Shown here in pieces: positions 28,389 through 38,055 of a stretch of 64,000 nucleotides of DNA (within the stretch, counting starts at the first letter, position 1; each line of letters begins with the position of its first letter). Origin of the DNA: SHZI01 sp041396045 (GTDB lineage Bacteria > Pseudomonadota > Gammaproteobacteria > Steroidobacterales > GCA-2729495); NCBI GenBank assembly GCA_041396045.1, contig JAWKZI010000006.1, positions 1 through 64,000 of the forward strand, written 5' to 3'. Below the pieces are notes generated by a model, which did not search any database, was not told where the DNA came from, and was given only the letters and a program-made list of their open reading frames with translations. Made by a program: the position numbers and the translations under genes.

Positions 28389-28394
28389 CGACCG

Positions 28395-29783
28395 ATGAGC
28401 CTGACAACGCTGGCACTGATTCTGGCGGCCATGGCGCTGGCAGCCTTCTATGCCGGGCGACGCCGCGCGATTGTCATTGCCAGCCGTGCCCAGCCCTATA
28501 CCCGCCTTCATTCGCTTCCTCGATACTATGGTTACTTCACTACCTTGTGGTGTCTGCTGCCTGGTCTGGTACTACTGGTGGTTTGGGCTGCCTTCAGCAA
28601 CGCGCTTATTACGGATCGGGTTGTAGCCTCGTTGCCGGACGAGTTGCGTAATCAGTCCGAAGCCCACCTCAGCCTGACTCTCAACAGTATCCGCAATCAG
28701 GCAGCGGGCCAGATGGTGGACGAAGCCCGGCGTGCCGACTTCTCGGCTGCTGCCGAATTGTATGCAAACCTTCAAAGTGCCTCACGCAGGATTCTTTCCG
28801 GATTGACTATTGCAGTTTCATTCATGGGATTTGCGATTGCTTGGTCCCGGCTCCGCCCGCAATTCCGCGCCAGGAATCATGTTGAATCGGCGATAAGACT
28901 TGCTTTGCTGGCCTCGTCGCTGGTGGCTATTCTGACGACACTCGGCATCCTGCTGTCGGTGACCTTCGAAGCCATTCGGTTCTTCAATCAGGTGCCGTTC
29001 ACCGATTTCCTTTTTGGACTCAGCTGGAGTCCACAAACGGCAATTCGTGCCGACCAGGTGGGTTCGTCCGGGGCATTCGGCGCCGTACCCCTGTTTGTTG
29101 GCACGTTGCTGATTTCTGGTATTGCACTCCTCGTTTCTGTGCCGATCGGCCTGATGACCGCAATTTTTCTGACGGAATATGCGCGGCCGGCGCTGCGTCG
29201 GGTGGTCAAGCCCGTTCTGGAAGTACTGGCCGGAATCCCGACAGTGGTCTACGGGTATTTTGCTGCGCTGACTGTGGCGCCGGTCATTCGCAATGTGGGC
29301 GGCGCAGTGGGCCTGAACGTTGCCTCTGAAAGCGCGCTCGGTGCGGGGCTGGTCATGGGTGTCATGATTATCCCGTTCGTGTCCTCACTGTCTGACGATG
29401 TCATCAACGCGGTCCCGCGGGCCATGCGTGACGGCTCCTACGGTCTGGGCGCGACGAAGTCTGAAACCATCAAGCGCGTTGTGCTGCCGGCTGCACTGCC
29501 CGGAATTGTGGCGGGTGTGCTGTTGGCGGCCTCGCGCGCGATTGGTGAAACAATGATAGTGGTTATGGCCGCTGGTTTGTCAGCCAACCTGACCGTCAAT
29601 CCGCTGGAATCGGTGACTACCGTCACCGTTCAGATTGTGACACTACTGGTTGGTGACCAGGAGTTTGACAGCCCGAAGACTCTGGCTGCCTTTGCCCTGG
29701 GGCTCGTCCTGTTTGTCGTAACGCTGATTCTTAATATTGTGGCGCTGCAGGTCGTGCGTCGATACCGGGAGCAATACGAGTAG
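28395..29783 (+). CDS. pstC: Phosphate ABC transporter permease PstC (long form)
   Basis: 462 residues, longer than the roughly 320 of E. coli. An N-terminal TM helix, a periplasmic segment of about 90 residues (EAHLSLTLNSIRNQAAGQMV) and a further TM precede the permease core, with PIGLMTAIFLTEYARP, ASRAIGETMIVVMAAG (the EAA-like loop) and C-terminal TMs. Long PstC proteins of this sort are common in pseudomonads and relatives. The TAG stop overlaps the GTG start of pstA by one base. Confidence 0.93.
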   Translation: MSLTTLALILAAMALAAFYAGRRRAIVIASRAQPYTRLHSLPRYYGYFTTLWCLLPGLVLLVVWAAFSNALITDRVVASLPDELRNQSEAHLSLTLNSIRNQAAGQMVDEARRADFSAAAELYANLQSASRRILSGLTIAVSFMGFAIAWSRLRPQFRARNHVESAIRLALLASSLVAILTTLGILLSVTFEAIRFFNQVPFTDFLFGLSWSPQTAIRADQVGSSGAFGAVPLFVGTLLISGIALLVSVPIGLMTAIFLTEYARPALRRVVKPVLEVLAGIPTVVYGYFAALTVAPVIRNVGGAVGLNVASESALGAGLVMGVMIIPFVSSLSDDVINAVPRAMRDGSYGLGATKSETIKRVVLPAALPGIVAGVLLAASRAIGETMIVVMAAGLSANLTVNPLESVTTVTVQIVTLLVGDQEFDSPKTLAAFALGLVLFVVTLILNIVALQVVRRYREQYE

Positions 29784-31078
29784 TGGCCATTCTTAGTCCC
29801 GCGGAAACACGGCGCCGTGTTGACGCCAGCCTGCGTCGCCGATATCGCACCGAAAAAGTGTTTCGATTCTGTGGTTTCGCGTCCGTGTTACTTGGAATCA
29901 GCTTCCTGGTCGTGCTGTTTGTCACGATCATTGGCAACGGCTACGGAGCATTCCGGCAAGCCTACGTAAATCTGGAAATCCACTTTGATCCCGCCGTGAT
30001 TGATCCGACTGGCACACGAGATCCAGACGTTCTGGCATCGGCTGACTATGCTCGGTTGATCAAGACTTCATTAGGTGACATTTTTCCGGAAGCAGAAGAT
30101 AGAAAGTCCCGCCGTGATCTGAACGCACTCGTCAGCTCCGGTGGCGCCTTCGAGCTGCAACGGATGGTCGTGGCCAATCCCGCACTAGTGGGTAAGACCA
30201 AGGACCTGTGGCTCCCTGCCGATGACGATGTCAATCTCTACCTAAAGGCGAAACCAGAAGGCGGTCATACGCTTGGCAATTCGAGGCTGCTGAAAGAACA
30301 ACAAGAGGATTGGGTTGCGCAGCTGGAGCGGGATGGCAGGCTCGAGCAGCGATTCAATACAGCTTTTTTTACCTCGGGCGATTCACGGGAGCCAGAGTTG
30401 GCGGGAATCTGGGGTGCGACGAAGGGCTCGTTTTTCATGCTGTTGGTCACGCTCGTTCTGTCGTTTCCACTTGGGGTGGCGGCTGCAATCTATCTGGAGG
30501 AATTTGCCCCGCGTAACTGGCTGGTTGATGTGATTGAGGTCAACATCAACAACCTTGCGGCCGTACCTTCGATCGTTTTTGGATTACTGGGTCTGGCCGT
30601 ATTCATCAACTTCTTCGGATTACCGCGTTCGGCGCCGCTCGTAGGCGGCCTGGTACTGACGTTAATGACACTTCCGGTAATAATTATTGCGTCGCGGGCG
30701 TCGATCAAGTCAGTGCCACCGTCGGTGCGCGAAGCCGCGCTGGGAATTGGCGCTTCAAAGATGCAAGTGGTATTTCATCACGTACTGCCACTCGCGCTGC
30801 CTGGCATGCTCACTGGTGCTATCATCGGCATGGCTCGTGCGTTGGGCGAATCGGCGCCGTTGCTGATGATTGGCATGGTGGCGTTTATTGTCGAAATACC
30901 AACCAGTCCGCTGAGTCCGTCCACGGCGCTTCCGGTTCAGATTTACCTTTGGGCTGATAGTCCCGAACGCGGGTTCGTCGAGAGAACTTCTGCGGCCATC
31001 ATGGCGCTGCTGGCATTTCTGCTGGTGATGAATGCAGCCGCGATCTGGTTGCGGAGCCGTTTCGAGCGGCGGTGGTAG
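29783..31078 (+). CDS. pstA: Phosphate ABC transporter permease PstA (long form)
   Basis: 431 residues from GTG 29783, overlapping the pstC stop by one base, so translation is likely coupled. One TM near the N terminus (ISFLVVLFVTIIGNGYGAF), a periplasmic insert of about 150 residues, then the permease domain with AAIYLEEFAPRNWLVD, REAALGIGASKMQVVFHHVLP and GMARALGESAPLLMIGM. The insert is absent from E. coli PstA and parallels the one in PstC. Confidence 0.93.
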   Translation: MAILSPAETRRRVDASLRRRYRTEKVFRFCGFASVLLGISFLVVLFVTIIGNGYGAFRQAYVNLEIHFDPAVIDPTGTRDPDVLASADYARLIKTSLGDIFPEAEDRKSRRDLNALVSSGGAFELQRMVVANPALVGKTKDLWLPADDDVNLYLKAKPEGGHTLGNSRLLKEQQEDWVAQLERDGRLEQRFNTAFFTSGDSREPELAGIWGATKGSFFMLLVTLVLSFPLGVAAAIYLEEFAPRNWLVDVIEVNINNLAAVPSIVFGLLGLAVFINFFGLPRSAPLVGGLVLTLMTLPVIIIASRASIKSVPPSVREAALGIGASKMQVVFHHVLPLALPGMLTGAIIGMARALGESAPLLMIGMVAFIVEIPTSPLSPSTALPVQIYLWADSPERGFVERTSAAIMALLAFLLVMNAAAIWLRSRFERRW

Positions 31079-31292
31079 TGCGTACCATCAGGGATTGGCA
31101 TTAATGTTGGCATTGGCAAGAGAGCGAGGCTTCGTCGCCATGCGGAAACCCGCTAGTAGAATAGACGCCCATGTCGGCGAAAGCGCACAGCAGTCCCGGA
31201 TTGCTGATGGCAGAGACCGATCGAATTGCACCTCGATACGGTAGGCGATGTGACGGCCAAGAATCCTGTCATTCTGTGTCCGCGGGGGCAAT

Positions 31293-32018
31293 GTGTACTA
31301 TGGCGATACTCACGCACTGAAAGACATCAGTCTCGATGTTGGCCGTAACGAAGTGGTGGCCCTGATCGGGCCGTCCGGTTGTGGTAAATCAACGTTCATT
31401 CGATGTCTGAACCGGATGAACGACACGATTGAGTCCGCCCGCGTCAGCGGAGACTTCCGGTTGGACGGCCAGGACATTTACGCACGCGATACCGATGTGG
31501 TCATGCTTCGGGCCCGTGTTGGTATGGTATTCCAGAAACCCAATCCGTTTCCGAAGTCAATATACGAGAACGTTGCGTACGGGCCCCGCATACATGGACT
31601 GGCCGCCAATCGAGCCGAGCTTGATGACATCGTCTATGGCAGTCTCGAACGTGCTGGACTTGTAGAAGAGGTGAAAGACCGTCTTGACGAGCCCGGGACC
31701 GGTTTGTCCGGTGGCCAGCAGCAGCGGCTATGCATCGCGCGTACGATCGCTGTCAATCCGGAAGTGATCCTAATGGATGAGCCCTGTTCGGCGCTTGATC
31801 CCATCGCGACGGCTCGTATCGAAGATCTGATTGACGAGCTCTCACGAAAATATGCAATTGCAATCGTCACGCATTCAATGCAACAGGCGGCTCGTGTCTC
31901 GAGTCGCACAGCGTACTTTCATTTGGGCCGGTTGGTGGAGGTTGGTCCTACCGACAAGATCTTTACCAACCCTGCCCACAAGCTTACGGAAGACTACGTA
32001 ACGGGCCGTTTCGGCTAA
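31293..32018 (+). CDS. pstB: Phosphate ABC transporter ATPase PstB (N terminus displaced by indels)
   Basis: The readable frame begins with a GTG at VYYGDTHALKD and contains Walker A GPSGCGKST, the Q-loop MVFQKPNPFPKS, signature LSGGQQQR and Walker B VILMDEPCSALDP, ending VTGRFG as usual. About 20-40 N-terminal residues are missing from this frame, which closes at a TGA at 31251. An ATG at 31171 opens in another frame, and the frame between reads DVTAKNPVI, so two indels near 31243 and 31272 probably split the true start. The gene most likely runs from 31171. It energises PstCA. Confidence 0.9.
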   Translation: MYYGDTHALKDISLDVGRNEVVALIGPSGCGKSTFIRCLNRMNDTIESARVSGDFRLDGQDIYARDTDVVMLRARVGMVFQKPNPFPKSIYENVAYGPRIHGLAANRAELDDIVYGSLERAGLVEEVKDRLDEPGTGLSGGQQQRLCIARTIAVNPEVILMDEPCSALDPIATARIEDLIDELSRKYAIAIVTHSMQQAARVSSRTAYFHLGRLVEVGPTDKIFTNPAHKLTEDYVTGRFG

Positions 32019-32040
32019 ACGCTTGCCGGTAGGGGGCGTT

Positions 32041-32120
32041 CCGCGATCGGGATCCCGTCGCGGCTTAATGCCTCCAACTGTTCGTCGCCAGTATCTTTCC
32101 GACGATCGTCCTGATCGTCG
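32041..32120 (+). terminator. Two hairpins downstream of pstB
   Basis: An imperfect stem (32041-32046, CCGCGA, with 32058-32063) is followed by a perfect 8-bp stem, CGACGATC (32100-32107) with GATCGTCG (32113-32120), loop GTCCT. They lie in the 210-base gap between pstB and the porin gene. No T-run follows; attenuation between transporter and porin is one possibility. Confidence 0.35.
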
Positions 32121-32228
32121 CCAAATTCATGAATTCGTAACAATGCCATAGCAGACTGCGCTTCGTCTGCTGACTCACGTCGTCGCCAGGCAGCTTCGTT
32201 TACAGGATCCAATTCAGAGGTAAATCAC

Positions 32229-33505
32229 ATGAGAAGTGCGTCACAAGCGCTGTTAATTGCCATCGTTGTCACACTGGGTATGACGGCAACGGTCGCATAC
32301 GGTGCTGTCAGCGATGAGCAGGTTCAACAGTTGATCGATCGAATTGAAGAGCAGGACCGTCGCATTGCTGAACTCGAGAAGGGAGTCAAGACGTCGACCG
32401 AACAGAGTCAGTCGCTGTAGCTACGGCCGAAAGTAGCAGAAAAAACAGGTGGATCTTGGCGTGGCGCGCTGAAAAGGCGTCCGCCGCCGTCACAAAGGTT
32501 GCAGAGCGTATCAAGCTGCAAGGTGATCACGTTTTCGGCAAGAGAACATCGAGCTGGAGGCTCGAGTTCGCGCAGCCGACAGCGCATCCGGGCACGCGCT
32601 GCACTAATTGCCCAGGTTCAGGACAACCTTGAAGTGGGAATGGGCCTCGTCAACCGGCAGTGAGGATCCGGTCTCCGCCAATCAAACGCTGGGTAACGGA
32701 TTCAGCAAGAAGGGCGTAGCTCTGATCTGGCGTAATTTGACTGGACCATGCGTCCCGGCACTCATTTGGTCGGAGGCAAGTTCAAAAATCCATTCTACCG
32801 TCCGGGGGATAATGGCCTGATCTGGGATGACGACCTACGACCCGAGGGAATCAGTGTCCAATGGGATAGCGGCACGTTCTTTGCGTCGGGCTCCGGTTTT
32901 ACAGCCCAGGAGAACGCCAGTCGCAGTGACACATTTATCTTTGGTGCGCAGCTTGGCGGTCGACTACAGTTCAACGAGGATATCGGTCTGACCGTCGGTG
33001 TCGGCTACTTTGATCTCAGCGACGTGGAGGGCAGGCCCCTTCTCTTTGCGCCGGACGATTCGTTTGGCAATAGCACGGCAACCAATACGAATGGCGACCT
33101 GATCTACGCAACTGGTTATCAGGAGGTCGAGGCCTTTGCCGAGCTGGCGATGAAGGTAAACAATCTGCCGCTGCGCATGTTTGTCGACTATGTAAACAAT
33201 ACGGAAGCCGACGAACTGGACACAGGTTGGGCAATCGGTATGACCTCGGCAAAGTCAAGGCTAAAGGGTCCTGGGCTTCGGCTATGTTTACGAAGACCTG
33301 CAGGCCGACGCAGTCCTGGGCTTGCTCACGGATTCAGACTTTGGCGGCGGGGTACTGATGTGCGTGGCCACGTTCTTAGTGGGCCCATGCACCGACCGAC
33401 CGGACCAGCTCTCAAGGCCACGTATTTCATCAATGAAATCGGTGAAGACCTGGGTACCTCTGCGGGATTACGATCGCCTGCAGATGGATGTGAGTCAAGT
33501 ACTGA
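32229..33505 (+). pseudogene. Outer-membrane porin (Porin_5-like), frame broken many times
   Basis: ATG 32229 gives a signal peptide and a coiled-coil start (SDEQVQQLIDRIEEQDRRIAEL), ending at a stop at 32420. Barrel sequence then continues piecewise in changing frames: RQRIRARAALIAQVQDNLEV, STGSEDPVSANQTLGNGFSK, DWTMRPGTHLVGGKFKNPFY, a long stretch to about 33250 (GLTVGVGYFDLSDV, VEAFAELAMKVNNLPLRMF), then ALKATYFINEIGEDLG and a terminal region near 33500. I count at least six breaks. The strand pattern resembles the putative-porin family with an N-terminal coiled coil. Its position after pst suggests phosphate uptake, but that is inference. Confidence 0.65.
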
Positions 33506-33596
33506 CCAGCTGCCCGTGACATCCTGATTCTGGAAACAGGGGCGCATCGTCACGATGCTGCTCCTGCTTTCTTTGATGGACCAGAACATCAGGCTG

Positions 33597-34551
33597 TCAC
33601 CTGCCGACACCCCACCCACCTGTCCTGTAACCGAGCGGCAGGCCAGCCTCGGGGGTAAATCCGTATAACTCCTCGGCTGGCAGCGCCTCCGTCAGGATCG
33701 TCCTGACTGCCAGTAACTTTTCAAGATCGATGCCGGTCTTGAGGCCCATGGCATCCAGCATGAAGACCAGGTCTTCAGTGACGATATTACCGCTGGCGCC
33801 GGGTGCATAGGGGCAGCCGCCCAGGCCACCAAGGGAGCTGTCGAGCGTGGTGATGCCTTCCTCGAGCGCGGCCAAGGCGTTTGCGAGGCCCAGTCCGCGA
33901 GTGTTGTGGAGATGCACGCTGGTCAGTTTGTCGGCGCCCGTCTCCTTTCGGACCAGCCTGATCAGTCGACGGACCTGGGCCGGATTGGCATAACCGGTGG
34001 TGTCCGAAAGTCCAATGTCCTCGCAACCGGCGTTCAGCAGCGCAACCGCGAGTTCGACAACTTTTGATTCAGGAACGACACCCTCCAGCGTGCAGCCAAA
34101 GGCGGAGATATTGCCTTTCGAAGCCGGGCCGCTGGTCGGCTGGGATCTCGGCCAGACGTTCGGTGATACGCCGAACATCGTCGAGCACTTCTGCATGCGT
34201 CTTGCGGAGGTTCGCCTTTGCTGTGTGTCTCACTGGCCGACAAGGGAGGGCAAGTCAGTGGGCACCGGCTGTGTCCGGCATTTTCCGCGCCCCTTGAAGT
34301 CGGCACGAGGGCCAGCACTGTGAGTCTGGGAATCGTTCGCGCGAATGCGACAATTTCGGCCGCGTCGGCCATCTGCGGCAATAATTTCACCGGCACAAAT
34401 GACCCGACCTCGATTTCACGCACACCCGCGGCAGCCTCAGCCGTAATCCAGGCCTTCTTGGCGCTGGTAGGCATGATGGATTTGATGCTCTGCAGGCCAT
34501 CCCGGGGCCAACTTCACTTACCAGTACATCAATCTCGTCAAAATCACTCAT
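33597..34551 (-). CDS. mvaB: Hydroxymethylglutaryl-CoA lyase (several frameshifts)
   Basis: About 318 codons, close to the usual 300. ATG 34551 gives MSDFDEIDVLVSEVGPG, the expected N terminus. After a shift the next frame reads AGVREIEVGSFVPVKLLPQM, then SASETHSK, then NLRKTHAEVLDDVRRITERL in a further frame. The long last piece includes ISAFGCTLEGVVP, SVHLHNTRGLGLANAL and the active-site loop GGLGGCPYAPGASGN with its catalytic cysteine. It cleaves HMG-CoA to acetyl-CoA and acetoacetate, the last step of leucine degradation. The breaks lie between about 34130 and 34505. Confidence 0.85.
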
Positions 34552-34719
34552 CTGAATATTCCTGACATTTTCCACGGACGCCATCGCAGCGGCAACGGAT
34601 CCTGATTGTAGGCTGCATTTTCTATATGGGGGTCCCGTGGGCGATAATCCAGCCATCGTCCGACCGATTCGCGTGAATCGAGCGTGATTTCGCGTGCGTT
34701 TTTGACAGAAGGTACAGGT

Positions 34720-35923
34720 ATGGCAGAGCGTCAGGGGTTACCGCTAGCCGGGGTGCGGGTTATTGAATTCACTCACATGGTCATGAGCTGGCAGCCGGCC
34801 TTATTCTCGCTGACCTCGGCGCGGATGTGATCAAGATTGAACCGGTTGGCGGCGATACGCGGCGTTTACCCGATCGGGCGCCGGCTACTTTCCAATGTAT
34901 AACCGCAACAAGCGCAGCCTGTGCGTCGACCTGAAGGCCGACGCCGGCCGCGAGCTGGTTTTGCAATTGCTTGACGGCGCCGATGTGCTGATCGAGAATT
35001 TTCGACCCGGAACGATGGATCGTCTGGGCCTGGGTTATGCAACGCTCAAGGCGCGTAATCCCCGTCTGATTTACTGCTCGGAGAAGGGCTTTCTGAGCGG
35101 ACCTTTACGAAAACCGTACTGCGCTCGACGAAGTGGCCCAGATGATGGGTGGCCTGGCCTACATGACCGGGCCGCCGGCCAGCCACTGCGCGCCGGTACT
35201 TCCGTGATCGATGTTCAGGGCGGCATGTTCGGGGCGGTGGGCGTTATCGCTGCGCTGCATCAGCGGAAGTCCACCGGTGAGGGCCAGAACGTCGTTGCTT
35301 CGTTATTCGAGAGCACCGTGTTCCTCGTAGGGCAGCACATGGCGCAGTTTGCGGTCACCGGCCAGCCCGCGGCGCCCATGCCGGTCCGGGTATCTGCCTG
35401 GGCGATCTATCAGGTATTTGACACCGGTGACGGGCAGCAGGTGTTTGTGGGTGTCGTCAGTGACAAGCAGTGGAAGGATTTCTGTGTGGCTTTCGATCTT
35501 CAGGATCTGGCGGCCGACGCTACGCTGGCGAAAAATAACGATCGGGTCAAACACAAGGACCGGTTGCTGCCATTGATCAAGGCGACCTTCCTCAAGTACA
35601 GCAAGCAGGAGTTAATGGCCAAGCTGGAAAAAACCGGTCTGCCGTTTGCGCCGATCACCAGGCCGGAAGAATTGTTCGACGATCCGCATCTGGCGGCGAG
35701 TTCCGGCTTGCTGCCGCTGACGGTTACCGATGGCGCCCGCACGGGCGAGAAGACCCGTCTGCCGGCCTTGCCGCTGGAGATGGACGGCAGCCGGTTTGGC
35801 GTCCACCGCGACGTGCCGCGAGCGGGCGAACATAGCCGGGAAATATTGCGGGAGGCTGGTCTGGCGGACAGTCAGATCGATGCAATGATCGATCAGCAGG
35901 TTATCGGGGTGACGTCGGCCTGA
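34720..35923 (+). CDS. CaiB/BaiF class III CoA-transferase (several frameshifts)
   Basis: About 401 codons. ATG 34720 reads GVRVIEFTHMVM; after a shift near 34785 the next frame gives ILADLGADVIKIEPVGGDTR, and after another near 34872 the main piece starts at MYNRNKRSLCVDLKADAGRE. A further break near 35100 interrupts FLSGP before the ALDEVAQMMGGLAYMTGPP region. The remainder is intact to TSA at 35923. Class III enzymes move CoA between acids by a Glu/Asp-based mechanism. Head-to-head with mvaB and overlapping the leuD stop by 23 bases; an acyl-CoA catabolic role is plausible but the substrate is unknown. Confidence 0.82.
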
Positions 35924-36554
35924 CCGTGCCGGTCGACAGGTAGATCCAGGGACGCCGAACGCGGTCGGCCGTCTGAAAAGCCTGGATCTCGGCATCCCGC
36001 TTCAGCGTCATGTCGATCGCATCCAGCCCCTCCAGCAGCATTTCGCGATCGGCAGTCGCGATCGGGAACTTGTGTTGCTTGCCATCCGGAGCAACAACCA
36101 CGCAATCCACAAGGTCGACAGTGACGAGATTTTCAGCAGGTGCAGCTTCAACCTGTAGTGCCAGGGATTTCACGACCGCATCGGGGAGATTCACGGGCAC
36201 AATCCCGTTGCGCACGCAATTGCCTTCGAAAATCGCACCGAAGCTCGGCGCGATGATGGCGCGAATGCCCCATTCATGGAGGGCCCAGACCGCATGCTCC
36301 CGCGACGACCCGCAGCCGAAGTTCAAGCCGGCGAGCAAAATGTGGGCATCGCGGTAGGGCGTCTGGTTCAGGATGAAATCAGGATTTTCCTCCCGACTCC
36401 CGGGACTCTGGTAACGCCAGCCGGCAAACAGGCCATCCGCCAGTCAGACCTTCGACACGCGCTTCATCTCGCGGCTCGGGATGATCGCGTCGGTGTCCAC
36501 GTTGATTCGCACGAGCGGTGCGGCGATGGAGGTCAGTTTGCTGAACTTTTCCAT
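35901..36554 (-). CDS. leuD: 3-isopropylmalate dehydratase small subunit, with an in-frame TGA
   Basis: 217 sense codons from ATG 36554 (MEKFSKLTSIAAPLVRINVD, then IPSREMKRVSKV). A TGA at 36444-36446 interrupts the frame, and the same frame continues LADGLFAGWRYQSPGS, ILLAGLNFGCGSSREHAVWAL and the rest of the protein. Family members have Gly at the stop position, and GGA to TGA is a single change, so this is a point nonsense mutation or a base-call error, not a frameshift. Partner of leuC 29 bases upstream. With LeuC it isomerises 2- to 3-isopropylmalate in leucine synthesis. Confidence 0.87.
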
Positions 36555-36583
36555 AAATGATTACCCGAACGAACCGTGAACGA

Positions 36584-37999
36584 TCAGCGTGCCGCTTGCG
36601 GCAGCTTGCGCACATCGGCCAGTTTGCCGGCAATCGCGGACGCCGCCACCGTGGCCGGACTGGCAAGGTGGGTCCGTGTGCGCGGCCCCTGACGATTTTC
36701 AAAGTTCCGGTTGGTACTGCTGACCACGCGCTCTTCGAAGCCGAAGCTTTCACCGCCGGCGTAGAAGCACATCGAACAGCCCGACTCCCGCCATTCGAAG
36801 CCCGCTGCGCGAAAGACCTTGTCGAGGCCTTCAGCTTCCGCAGCCTTTTTGACCTGGGTTGAACCCGGTACACAGATCGCCTTCACGCCGTCTGCCACAT
36901 GACGTCCGCGCAGTATGCCGGCCGCTTCACGCAGATCGCTGAGCCGACTGTTGGTGCAGGAGCCGATGAATGCCGCATCAATCGGCAAACCCTCGAGTCG
37001 GGTACCCGGCGTCAGGCCCATGTACTTGAGAGCGCGTTCCGCCGATTGGCGCCGATTGGCATCCGACTCCCTGGCCGGATCGGGGACAGTACCGTTGACT
37101 GCACTGCCATGCTGAGGACTGGTGCCCCATGTCACCTGCGGTGCAAGTTCCGCACAATCGACTTCGAGGTCCTGATCGAATTGCGCGCCGGGATCGCTGG
37201 CCAGCGTTCGCCAATGCGCCAGTGCCTGGTCCCACAGCGCCTGTTTCGGGGCAAAGGGGCGGCCCTTGACGTATTCGAAGGTGCGTTCGTCGGGTGCAAT
37301 GATGCCAGTCCATGCACCAAACTCCACTGCCATGTTGCACAGAGTCAGCCGTGCTTCTACCGGCAGCGCGGTGATGGTACTTCCGGCGAATTCGATCGCA
37401 TGACCGGCACCACCCGATGCACCAAAGCGATCGATAAGATGCAGTATCAGGTCTTTGGCGTAGACATTGCGCGCAAGTTGACCTTCAAAACGAATACGCA
37501 TCTGTTTGGGTTTGCGGACGACCAGGGTTTGCGTGGCCAGGGCATGTTCGGCTTCGGTAGACCCGATGCCCCAGGCCAGTGCGCCCAGTCCACCAATCGT
37601 GCAGGTATGGCTGTCCGGGCACACCAGCGTGACGCCTGGCAGCGCAATACCCTGCTCCGGTGATACCACATGCACGATGCCCTGGCGATCGTCGCCCAGG
37701 TCGAAGAGATTAATGCCGGCGGCCAGAGCCGAGGCGCGGGTGCTGGTGATGAAGTCCCGTCCGCCTGGAACCCGGGTGTTGTCCGTGCGGCCCGGGGTGG
37801 TGTCGACGATGTGATCCATCGTGCAGAAAACCAGTTCCGGGTTGCGAACCGTCCGGTTGGCGGTCTCCAGGCCCTTCATAGCCACGCTGCCCGTGCGTTC
37901 GTGGAGAAAGACCCTGTCGATATACAGCAGGCTCGCGTTGTCGCCCAGATCTGCAATCTGATGTTCGTTCCAGAGTTTTTCAAAAATGCTGCGGTTCAT
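36584..37999 (-). CDS. leuC: 3-isopropylmalate dehydratase large subunit
   Basis: 471 residues, full length. The start MNRSIFEKLWNEHQI at ATG 37999 is the family start; 45 extra in-frame codons upstream are not conserved. Key features are VCPDSHTCTIGGLGALAWGIG, the cluster cysteines in IGSCTNSR and ESGCSMC, and SSTNRNFENRQG near the end. The CSMCFYAGGESFGFEERV stretch differs a little from the common CLAMNPD form but is in frame. Aconitase-type 4Fe-4S enzyme of leucine biosynthesis, upstream of leuD. Confidence 0.95.
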   Translation of the reverse strand: MNRSIFEKLWNEHQIADLGDNASLLYIDRVFLHERTGSVAMKGLETANRTVRNPELVFCTMDHIVDTTPGRTDNTRVPGGRDFITSTRASALAAGINLFDLGDDRQGIVHVVSPEQGIALPGVTLVCPDSHTCTIGGLGALAWGIGSTEAEHALATQTLVVRKPKQMRIRFEGQLARNVYAKDLILHLIDRFGASGGAGHAIEFAGSTITALPVEARLTLCNMAVEFGAWTGIIAPDERTFEYVKGRPFAPKQALWDQALAHWRTLASDPGAQFDQDLEVDCAELAPQVTWGTSPQHGSAVNGTVPDPARESDANRRQSAERALKYMGLTPGTRLEGLPIDAAFIGSCTNSRLSDLREAAGILRGRHVADGVKAICVPGSTQVKKAAEAEGLDKVFRAAGFEWRESGCSMCFYAGGESFGFEERVVSSTNRNFENRQGPRTRTHLASPATVAASAIAGKLADVRKLPQAAR

Positions 38000-38055
38000 C
38001 AGTCTGGCCAGGAGCGCTGGATTCGGTGGCGTAATAGATTGAAAATACGGACACG

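Noticed and set aside
32015..32212. A 65-codon charged minus-strand frame after pstB
   Set aside because: Needs a TTG start, has no ribosome site, and overlaps the hairpin region; not enough to support a gene.
36444..36446. UGA read as an amino acid (recoding) in leuD
   Set aside because: TGA is a normal stop for many genes here, and there is no selenocysteine-type stem-loop; a single base change explains it.
36379..36873. A minus-strand frame of 164 codons across the leuC/leuD junction
   Set aside because: It mixes leuC and leuD sequence in the wrong frame.
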